Source: Kordia algicida (GTDB taxonomy: Bacteria; Bacteroidota; Bacteroidia; Flavobacteriales; Flavobacteriaceae). From it: a stretch of DNA of 64,000 bases. Below, piece by piece: positions 33,365 through 40,065 of this stretch. Where the stretch lies: the NCBI RefSeq assembly GCF_051013375.1, contig NZ_CP142125.1, one strand, 5' to 3'. Each line of letters begins with the position of its first letter. Position 1 is the stretch's first letter. The notes under the pieces are model-generated. The model saw nothing but the letters and a program-made list of their open reading frames with translations. It did not search any database and was not told where the DNA came from. A program made the position numbers and the translations under genes.

Positions 33365-34099
33365 ATGAGCGAACCACAATTAACAAGAATCAACAAATTT
33401 TTGAGTGAAGCTGGCTACTGTTCGCGCAGAGCTGCTGATAAATTGATTGAGCAACGACGCGTAACAATTAACGGTGTTGTTCCTGCCATGGGAACGAAAA
33501 TTGCGCCAGGTGATGAAGTACGCGTTGATGGCGAGTTGATTTCCGATCCGAAGGAAAAACCTGTGTATTTGGCTTTTAACAAACCCATTGGAATTGTGTG
33601 TACAACCGACACGAAAGTGGAGAAAGATAATATTATTGACTATATTAATTATCCTTCGCGAATTTTCCCTATTGGACGTTTGGATAAGCCAAGTGAAGGT
33701 TTGATTTTTTTGACAAGTGATGGCGATATTGTGAATAAAATTCTACGCGCACGCAACAATCATGAGAAGGAATATGAAGTGACTGTTAATCGTCCGATAA
33801 CTAGCGATTTTATTCAAAAAATGGGCAATGGAATTCCAATTTTAGGAACGTTAACACGAAAATGTAAGGTAGAACAACTTACAAAATATACGTTTAAAAT
33901 TATCTTGACACAAGGATTGAATCGTCAAATTCGTAGAATGTGTGAGTATTTGGATTATAGAGTTGTCAAACTAAAACGTACGCGAATTATGAACGTTTCT
34001 TTAGATATTCCTGTTGGAAAATGGCGTCATTTGACCGAAGAAGAATTGCAAGGAATTAATGATTTAACGAAAGCATCTACCAAAACACATCGCGGATAA
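33365..34099 (+). CDS. rluF: RluF-type 23S rRNA pseudouridine synthase
   Basis: A 244-residue enzyme. An N-terminal S4 RNA-binding domain (RINKFLSEAGYCSRRAADKLI) is followed by the pseudouridine synthase domain with the normal catalytic motif IFPIGRLDKPSEGLIFLTSDG, including its aspartate. The GLNRQIRRMCEYLDYRVVKL motif near the C terminus is also present. The sequence pattern and length fit RluF, which modifies U2604 in 23S rRNA in E. coli. It has a promoter box 20 bases upstream and is followed by the peptide gene at 34192. The intact aspartate contrasts with the paralogue at 23758. Confidence 0.9.
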   Translation: MSEPQLTRINKFLSEAGYCSRRAADKLIEQRRVTINGVVPAMGTKIAPGDEVRVDGELISDPKEKPVYLAFNKPIGIVCTTDTKVEKDNIIDYINYPSRIFPIGRLDKPSEGLIFLTSDGDIVNKILRARNNHEKEYEVTVNRPITSDFIQKMGNGIPILGTLTRKCKVEQLTKYTFKIILTQGLNRQIRRMCEYLDYRVVKLKRTRIMNVSLDIPVGKWRHLTEEELQGINDLTKASTKTHRG

Positions 34100-34191
34100 T
34101 ACATACATCAATACCATTTTAAAAGTTACAAACCTGGGTAACAGAAACTTATATTCATAACTCATAAGTATAATCACAAAAACTTATCATT

Positions 34192-34407
34192 ATGAAAAAA
34201 AGAAGTTTAAAATCGTTAAGCCTTAACAAAAGATCAATTTCTAACTTGAAATTCCATGACGTTGTTGGTGGTCGCGCAAATTTAACTGCCGATGTAAAGG
34301 ATTGTCCTGATAATACATTGGCTAAGGATTGTGAATCTTTAGGGTATTGTCCTGACTCTTTTTGGTGCCAAGAGCCATCGAGTTCGTCAGATGGACCTGT
34401 TGCATAA
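34192..34407 (+). CDS. RiPP precursor peptide, LNK...GG leader
   Basis: A 71-residue peptide. The leader MKKRSLKSLSLNKRSISNL closely matches the peptides at 3940 and 34504 and likewise ends in Gly26-Gly27. The 44-residue core has cysteines at 38, 47, 53 and 59, a CPDSFWC loop and a Ser-rich tail (SSSSDG). It is acidic and hydrophilic. The neighbour at 34504 is convergent, its 3' end 96 bases away, with two hairpins between. No modification enzymes are within the window. Export and processing elsewhere are inferred from the double glycine. Confidence 0.85.
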   Translation: MKKRSLKSLSLNKRSISNLKFHDVVGGRANLTADVKDCPDNTLAKDCESLGYCPDSFWCQEPSSSSDGPVA

Positions 34408-34417
34408 TTTTTATGCG

Positions 34418-34460
34418 TTAAAAAGATAGAGTCTGGCGTTTGTCAGGCTCTTTATGTTTT
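34418..34460 (+). terminator. terminator of the 34192 peptide gene
   Basis: The stem agagtctg/caggctct (8 bp, one wobble pair) has an 8-base loop and is followed by a T-rich stretch ending in tttttt. It lies about 20 bases after the peptide stop. Confidence 0.5.
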
Positions 34461-34470
34461 TTGTGATTTA

Positions 34471-34498
34471 AAAAAAAGCTGCCTATATAGACAGCTTT
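34471..34498 (-). terminator. terminator of the 34504 peptide gene
   Basis: The stem aaagctg/cagcttt (7 bp) has a 10-base loop. On the minus strand it is followed by a run of T residues, directly after the stop at 34504. Confidence 0.7.
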
Positions 34499-34503
34499 GT
34501 TGA

Positions 34504-34710
34504 TTATCTTCCTCCGCACCATGCGTCTGGATCTTTACTTATACAAATTGAACCATCATCATGTCCTACTGTTGGGAAATCACAATCACCACGTGTTACA
34601 TGACAAATCCATCCTGCAGTAAGTATCACACCTCCTTTTAAAGACTTCTGTTCTAAGTTACTCACTGTTTTTTTGTTTAATTTTAGACTTTTAAAACTCT
34701 GTTTTTTCAT
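34504..34710 (-). CDS. RiPP precursor peptide, LNK...GG leader
   Basis: A 68-residue peptide with leader MKKQSFKSLKLNKKTVSNL and Gly26-Gly27. The 41-residue core carries cysteines at 36, 43, 56 and 65, plus two Trp (TAGWIC, DAWCGGR). The core composition (Gly, Asp, Cys, a few Thr/Ser) resembles the other two peptides, but the sequence is different, as expected for diversified natural-product cores. It is convergent with the peptide at 34192. The two-component pair begins on the same strand about 100 bases downstream, so a regulatory link is possible but not shown. Confidence 0.85.
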   Translation of the reverse strand: MKKQSFKSLKLNKKTVSNLEQKSLKGGVILTAGWICHVTRGDCDFPTVGHDDGSICISKDPDAWCGGR

Positions 34711-34810
34711 GATATTAATTTTTTGGTTATAAACCGTAATTTAGAAAAAAGCTGTAAGGAAAAGAAAAATATTACTATTTTTTTAAGATTTTACATCTAA
34801 TTTGTTAGAT

Positions 34811-35533
34811 TTAAAATCCAAAAATATCTTTAAATTTATAGGATTGTCTTCGAGAAACTTCAATTTCTTGTGAAGAATTTTTAATGGTAACTTTTAGTTT
34901 TCCATTAAACCACGGAATCACTTTGTCTACATGATTTAGGTTGATGATTTGCTGTCGGTTTGCTCTAAAAAAAGTTTCTTCAGGTAGTTTTGTTTCTATT
35001 TGATTGAGCGATTTGTAAATTAAAGGTTTGTTGTTTTCAAAATACACACGCGTGTAATTCCCAACAATTTCAAATACTGCAATTTCAGAAATTCGGATGA
35101 GCCAACAGTTTTCGCCTTCTTTGATAAATATTTGACGATGCAACTCAAATGGTTTTTCATCTGTTGCTTCTTTTTCAATGGTTGCGATTACTTTTTCTAT
35201 TGTTTTGGAAAATCGAGTTTGATTGATGGGTTTTAGCAAGTAATCAAACGCATTGTATTCAAAGGATTTTATGGCGTATTCGTCGTATGCTGTAGTGAAA
35301 ATTGTTAACGGAACATTGTCTAACATTTCCAATAAGTCAAAACCATTTTTTTCAGGCATGTTGATGTCTAAAAATAATACTTGTGGTTGTTTGGAGTTGA
35401 TGAGTTCATAGGCTTTATCTACATTTTCAGCTTCAGCAATCAGCTCAATTTGCGAATGCTTTTTTAGAAGTTCTTTGAGTTCATTCCGCGCTAAGCGAGA
35501 ATCTTCCACGATAATTGCAGTGATATTTTCCAT
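34811..35533 (-). CDS. LytTR-type response regulator
   Basis: A 240-residue regulator. The receiver domain has Asp56 in VLFLDINMPEKNGFDLL, acidic residues near 10-11 and a Lys in FDYLLKPI. A LytTR DNA-binding domain follows (about 140-238, with FFRANRQQIINLNHV and EVSRRQSYKFKDIF). It starts two bases after the stop of the adjacent LytS-like kinase gene, so the two form one two-component system. LytTR systems often regulate envelope functions or peptide production in other bacteria; whether the adjacent RiPP genes are targets is unknown. Confidence 0.92.
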   Translation of the reverse strand: MENITAIIVEDSRLARNELKELLKKHSQIELIAEAENVDKAYELINSKQPQVLFLDINMPEKNGFDLLEMLDNVPLTIFTTAYDEYAIKSFEYNAFDYLLKPINQTRFSKTIEKVIATIEKEATDEKPFELHRQIFIKEGENCWLIRISEIAVFEIVGNYTRVYFENNKPLIYKSLNQIETKLPEETFFRANRQQIINLNHVDKVIPWFNGKLKVTIKNSSQEIEVSRRQSYKFKDIFGF

Positions 35534-35535
35534 GA

Positions 35536-36597
35536 CTAATTTACAGGTATTTTAATGATGGCTTGCACTTCATTTTCTGTTTCATCAAGTGTAAATGTAG
35601 CTTTTTCTCCGTAAAGCAATTCCAAACGTTTTTTGATATTATGTACGCCAATTTTTGTAGAGTTTGAATCTGTTTTTAAATTTCCCGTATTGTTGACTTG
35701 AAGTATGATTTCTTCATTATTATCTGTCACAATTACCGTAATTTTTCCACCGTTTTTTTGTGTTGCAATTCCATGTTTGATCGCATTTTCAACTAACATT
35801 TGCAGTATCATTGGCGGAATTTTTATTTGTAATAAAGATTCGTTTACCTTTTGCTCATATTGCAATCGATCTTCCAATTGTATTTTTGAAAGCGCAATAT
35901 AATTTTCTACCGTTTCCAGTTCTTGGGCAATTTGTATGGCATCTACATTGTTCATGTTGAGTGAATAACGTAGCATTTCCGACAGTCTTGTGAGCATTTC
36001 TCTCGATTTTTCGACATCTTCTAACATCAGTCCGCGAATATTGTTAAGACTGTTAAACATGAAATGCGGATTGAGTTGTCCTTTTAATGTATTGAGTTGC
36101 GATTCTTTTAGCGAAGTTTGCAAGCGTAAACGATCCATTTTAACGCGTTGCATACGTACTACCGATTTGATTGTGATGTAAATAAGTGACCAAAAAAATA
36201 GAAATAATGCTACATTGATCGTATTCGAAACTATTAAAAGTATTGAGAATTCTAAAGGTTTTCCATTGACGGAAGCAAATATAAGTGAACTAAGAAAGAC
36301 AAGTGTAAACGAAAATATCAGTGATAATACTAGGAAGGCAATAATTGCTCTTATATAGTTTTTTTGCGTCTGATTTTCAATAAATTCTATACGTTTTAGG
36401 TAATTTCTAAAAAATGTTGTTAGTCCAATTCCTAAAATAATAAATATCAAACCTTCAAAGAAAAAGTAAACAGGTTTTACTTTGTCTTCTGGCACTATAA
36501 AAGCTTTTGACCAAACATTAGCCGTAGTTAAAAATCCCCAACCAATAAATTGAAATATCCAAAATAAGATTGTATTTACTTTTTTTGAAGCTGCCAT
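35536..36597 (-). CDS. LytS/AlgZ-type sensor histidine kinase
   Basis: A 353-residue membrane kinase with four membrane helices (about 8-28, 46-65, 83-110 and 118-145) and a short linker. The His_kinase domain has QLNPHFMFNSLNNIRGL (His178), and the HATPase domain has PPMILQMLVENAIKHGI and the GVHNIKKRLELLYG motif. There is no extra periplasmic sensor domain, so it probably senses within the membrane. It pairs with the LytTR regulator two bases downstream. A terminator separates it from the esterase gene upstream. Confidence 0.92.
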   Translation of the reverse strand: MAASKKVNTILFWIFQFIGWGFLTTANVWSKAFIVPEDKVKPVYFFFEGLIFIILGIGLTTFFRNYLKRIEFIENQTQKNYIRAIIAFLVLSLIFSFTLVFLSSLIFASVNGKPLEFSILLIVSNTINVALFLFFWSLIYITIKSVVRMQRVKMDRLRLQTSLKESQLNTLKGQLNPHFMFNSLNNIRGLMLEDVEKSREMLTRLSEMLRYSLNMNNVDAIQIAQELETVENYIALSKIQLEDRLQYEQKVNESLLQIKIPPMILQMLVENAIKHGIATQKNGGKITVIVTDNNEEIILQVNNTGNLKTDSNSTKIGVHNIKKRLELLYGEKATFTLDETENEVQAIIKIPVN

Positions 36598-36625
36598 TTG
36601 TGTTAAATTATGTGCTAAAATATTG

Positions 36626-36660
36626 AAAAATGCACTTTCTCAGGTTTGAAAAAGTGCATT
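36626..36660 (-). terminator. terminator of the secreted esterase gene
   Basis: A perfect 10-bp stem aatgcacttt/aaagtgcatt has a T-rich run on the minus strand. It lies 16 bases past the stop at 36676 and separates the esterase from the two-component operon. Confidence 0.7.
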
Positions 36661-36675
36661 ATGATTGATTGATGA

Positions 36676-38067
36676 TTAGAATCGTTCGTTAATCCACGCT
36701 GAAATGAAGTTGAGCGCAACAGGAGCAAAGGTTTCTTCGATTTCAGAATATTCGCTTAAAGCGCCTGTTTCTGAGGTTTGAAATAGGTGATTTAGATTTT
36801 TAAATTGTTTGATAGTAACGTCGTTGTTGTGTTTTAATCCTTTTTTTATTGCGTTTAAATTCAATTCAGGTAAAACTTGAAAATCTTTTTCGCCATTTAC
36901 TGCCAATACTGGACAGTTTACTTTTTGTAGTGAAGTTTGCGGATTGTAGCCTAAAAATGTTCGCATCCACGGAGAAGTAATCATTTCTACTTGTTGATTC
37001 ATTGCTTGCTCTGTAAATTCTGCTTTTGCTTTTTCAGAAGTCATTTTTGTTTTTAAGTCTTGAAATATTGCCATGATTTCTTTTTTAGACTTTTCACCTT
37101 CATAGTTTGCAGCAATATCAAATACTTTTGCAGATGCTTTTTGAGAATTTTTTATGTCAATTGCTGGATAACCTTCCAATTCGGAAGCTCTTTTTGACTG
37201 CGTTAGCAATACTTCTTTTCCATCAACTCCAGGTCCGGCTAACAATACGCAGAATGCTACTTTATTATTTCTAGCGGCTACAATAGGCGCAATCAATCCA
37301 CCTTCACTGTGTCCAACTAAGCCAATTTTATTTACATCTACATCTTTTCGTGTTTGTAAGTATGCCATTGCCGCTTCTACATCGGTTGCAAAGTCAAATG
37401 AAGTTGCTACTGAAAAGTCACCTTCTGACTTTGCCGTTCCTCTGTCGTCATAACGTAATACAGCAATTCCCTGTCGCGTTAAGTGGTCTGCCAATACTAA
37501 AAAGGGTTTGTGTCCTAGCAATTCTTCATCACGATTTTGCGCTCCAGATCCACTGATAAGTATGACAACTGGCGGATTTTTTACATCTTTAGGCAATGTG
37601 AGCGTTCCTGCAAGTTTGATATTTCCTGCTTTTGCGTTTTCAAAAATTACTTCTTCAGAAGCATACGGATATGGTTTTTTTGGTTCTTGTGGTTTTATTT
37701 TTTTGACTTCTTTTTCACCTTTTTCTAAATGTAGAGGAAATGTTTGTCCTGCTTGTTTAAAGGTGCCTTTAAAAACTCCATCTTCATACATTGCCGTGTA
37801 TTCCATGCCCATTTGACTTTGCGTAATGGTGAGTTTGTTGTTTTCAAATGTAGTTTTATCAATTGGAATTCCAAAGGCGTTTTGTTTCGGACTGTCTAGT
37901 GTTGCGGTGTATGTTCCGTCTGTTTCAGAAATATTGAATGCTAATGGCAATTCCATTCCTGGAACTTTTAGTGCACCTTTCCACGTTCCTGAGATGTCTT
38001 GTGCCGATGCGATGACTGTCGCTAGTAAAAAAGCAAGCTTGAAAATGAGTTTGAATAATGGTTGCAT
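36676..38067 (-). CDS. secreted alpha/beta hydrolase (esterase) with N-terminal lipocalin-like domain
   Basis: A 463-residue exported protein. The signal peptide is residues 1-22. A beta-rich domain at about 24-115 (SGTWKGALKVPGMELPL) resembles small lipocalin-like domains often joined to hydrolases. The alpha/beta hydrolase domain has VILISGSGAQNRDE (oxyanion region), the nucleophile motif VGHSEGG (Ser254), NGEKDFQV (acid) and NLNHLF (His). It acts in the periplasm or outside the cell on an ester, substrate unknown. It has its own terminator. Confidence 0.88.
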   Translation of the reverse strand: MQPLFKLIFKLAFLLATVIASAQDISGTWKGALKVPGMELPLAFNISETDGTYTATLDSPKQNAFGIPIDKTTFENNKLTITQSQMGMEYTAMYEDGVFKGTFKQAGQTFPLHLEKGEKEVKKIKPQEPKKPYPYASEEVIFENAKAGNIKLAGTLTLPKDVKNPPVVILISGSGAQNRDEELLGHKPFLVLADHLTRQGIAVLRYDDRGTAKSEGDFSVATSFDFATDVEAAMAYLQTRKDVDVNKIGLVGHSEGGLIAPIVAARNNKVAFCVLLAGPGVDGKEVLLTQSKRASELEGYPAIDIKNSQKASAKVFDIAANYEGEKSKKEIMAIFQDLKTKMTSEKAKAEFTEQAMNQQVEMITSPWMRTFLGYNPQTSLQKVNCPVLAVNGEKDFQVLPELNLNAIKKGLKHNNDVTIKQFKNLNHLFQTSETGALSEYSEIEETFAPVALNFISAWINERF

Positions 38068-38264
38068 GTCTGTTTGTTTTTTGATTACAGTGTAAAAGTA
38101 TCGCAGTTTTGTGATTAAATAAGCAAAATTATGACGAACGGAAAATAGATTGTGGCGAACGGTTTTTGGATTTCGACTTCGTTCAATGTGACAGGTGTTG
38201 GGTTTTGGATGTTGGGTGAGAACTCATAAACCTATAAACTTTTCAACTTATAAACTCTAAAGAA

Positions 38265-39173
38265 CTACTTCCAAATGTCATTATATAATATTGAATAGTT
38301 TTCTACTTCTATCACTTCAACCCCAACTGATTTTAAGAAAAATTTCTTTCCTATAATACTTGGATTGTCGTCTTCCTTTTTCATAATGTACCAGCCTTTG
38401 TGACTGTATTTTGGGAAACGTTTGAAGAATTTTGCACGTTGAATGAGCAACCATCTAAAGAAAACTTCTGTTTCATCTAAGCTTAATCCGAAGATGCATA
38501 ATGATTTATTGAAAATGATATCAATCCACGTGTTATTTGTCAGCCACGGATTTTCGAGTTCAGGATTTTCGTGTCCGTAGTTGGTGTTTGTCATTTTTCG
38601 AGCGCGTTCTACATTTCCCATGTATTCAGATAGTCCAAGTTTGATGCTTCTGTGATATTTTACCATTCCGTTCATGTACCAAACGGCAAATCCATCTAGT
38701 GGAGAATTGAGTTCTTTTTCTGCATAATATGTCGCCCAAGGATAATGATCGGTGAAGCTTGTGTTTGGAATACGATGCGGCGACAGTTTCATAGATTTCG
38801 GAATGAGATCATCAAAATTTGTTGTTAAGATTGGCGCATTGTATGCTTTTATTTTGTTTAAAACTAAGTTCTGCGCATCATCTGGTTGCCAATTGCGCAT
38901 TTTGGCTTTTACATCTTTTTGTAGTTGCGTAGAAAAACCCGAAGTCGTTACGTTTTGCAATCCTAATGCATCGTAGAATTCTACAAATGAAATACCTTTT
39001 GGAATTTCCTCCATCGGTTCGTCGGCATGTTTTTTCCATAAGTCTAGCAATAAATCATTCCATGATATGTTGTCATCTTGAAAACTTAAATTGATTCCGT
39101 TTCCTATGATAAAAGCGAGGTCTTTTTGATGATCTGAGAATATTTTTTGTATTTCTGTAGCTGTTTTGGTCAT
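38265..39173 (-). CDS. SIR2-like domain protein
   Basis: A 302-residue protein made of a single SIR2-like (NAD-binding) domain. FIIGNGINLSF (residues 21-31) is the nucleotide loop and ILTTNFDDLI (115-124) carries the Asn-Asp typical of the family. CIFGLSLDETEVFFR (226-240) matches the C-terminal G-S-D motif. The position where most NAD-cleaving SIR2 proteins have HG reads WYMNGMVKYHRS, so the usual histidine appears to be Asn168, with a His nearby at 174. SIR2-like domains are common in anti-phage systems as NADases, but here there is no partner gene. A G-rich 7-bp repeat lies just upstream of the start. Confidence 0.8.
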   Translation of the reverse strand: MTKTATEIQKIFSDHQKDLAFIIGNGINLSFQDDNISWNDLLLDLWKKHADEPMEEIPKGISFVEFYDALGLQNVTTSGFSTQLQKDVKAKMRNWQPDDAQNLVLNKIKAYNAPILTTNFDDLIPKSMKLSPHRIPNTSFTDHYPWATYYAEKELNSPLDGFAVWYMNGMVKYHRSIKLGLSEYMGNVERARKMTNTNYGHENPELENPWLTNNTWIDIIFNKSLCIFGLSLDETEVFFRWLLIQRAKFFKRFPKYSHKGWYIMKKEDDNPSIIGKKFFLKSVGVEVIEVENYSILYNDIWK

Positions 39174-39182
39174 GGATTTCTT

Positions 39183-39245
39183 GGTGTTGGGTGTTGGGTG
39201 TTGGGTGTTGGGTTTTGGGTTTTGGGTTTTGGGTTTTGGGTTTTT
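39183..39245. repeat. heptanucleotide tandem repeat with eight GGG runs
   Basis: Eight GGG runs are spaced exactly 7 bases apart, at 39189, 39196, 39203, 39210, 39217, 39224, 39231 and 39238. The first units are ggtgttg and the later ones ggttttg. The plus strand could fold into a G-quadruplex. It lies 10 to 72 bases upstream of the SIR2-like ATG, where promoter or leader sequence is expected. A shorter ttgggttttggatgttgggtg run lies past the gene's 3' end (about 38198-38218). Confidence 0.9.
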
Positions 39246-39329
39246 GTGATTAATTTATTTGAAAACACACGCCAATACTTCTTTTATATTTATATCGCTT
39301 CCGCAGAATTGTCACTGTTGCAAAGAACA

Positions 39330-40043
39330 CTATTCTTTCCGTTTTTCTATTTCCGTAAGAATTACTTCTGCTTGTTTTTTAAATTTTTCTAGTTCTGGTA
39401 GAAATACTTTATATGTTACAAAATAAACACTTGCCACTCTATTTTTATAGTCAGGATCTGTGGTTGCATATTCGATGAATTCTTGACTTCCTTTCATCGA
39501 AATTAAATCTGCCCACCATTTGTAATTTTTTTTATAATGCGAATAGTTTTCATGAAAGTCTTTTGCTCGTAATTCATCGTCAATTTTTATTTCACGCAAA
39601 CGTTCTGTATAAAATTCGATAATTTGCGTTGGTAAACTGTCTTGATAACTGTCTGTGTTGAAATTTGTTAGTTGATTGTATCCGCGTTTGTTAAATGTGA
39701 TTTCAGGAAAACCTATGGTTAAGTATGTGTATTGCGGATTGAAAACGTACTCTACTTTTCTAACAGAATCGTTTAAGATTTTCGTGTATAGTGGATCAAC
39801 CGATTTATAAAAATTTTGAATTTTCTCAATTTCTTTGAGATCGTTGTTTAAATCATTTTCTATGATTGAATAGATATTGAGTAGCTTTTTGTTTTCTTTT
39901 CGATTTTCATTCCAATTGTTTAAAGAAACCGCAATTAAAATTCCGATGACCACCAAGATGATTTCACCAATAGCGTATGCTAAATAGTTTCCGATTTTTT
40001 TATTTTTCAAAAGCTTACTTCTTTGGTTTCTAAATAGTTTCAT
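39330..40043 (-). CDS. DUF6090-type membrane-anchored protein
   Basis: A 237-residue protein. It opens with a basic segment, then KIGNYLAYAIGEIILVVIGILIAVSLNNWNE, the signature of the DUF6090 family (a single membrane helix followed by NNWNE). A charged helical extracytoplasmic domain follows. The family is very common in Flavobacteriia, often in multiple copies, with unknown function. It starts 22 bases after the stop of the 1229-residue gene and is probably cotranscribed with it. Confidence 0.85.
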   Translation of the reverse strand: MKLFRNQRSKLLKNKKIGNYLAYAIGEIILVVIGILIAVSLNNWNENRKENKKLLNIYSIIENDLNNDLKEIEKIQNFYKSVDPLYTKILNDSVRKVEYVFNPQYTYLTIGFPEITFNKRGYNQLTNFNTDSYQDSLPTQIIEFYTERLREIKIDDELRAKDFHENYSHYKKNYKWWADLISMKGSQEFIEYATTDPDYKNRVASVYFVTYKVFLPELEKFKKQAEVILTEIEKRKE

Positions 40044-40065
40044 ACAACGGAATTATTCCTTTTGA

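Noticed and set aside
34192..34710. Convergent small genes as a toxin-antitoxin module
   Set aside because: Both have the same RiPP leader with a double-glycine site and Cys-rich cores, which fits precursor peptides much better.
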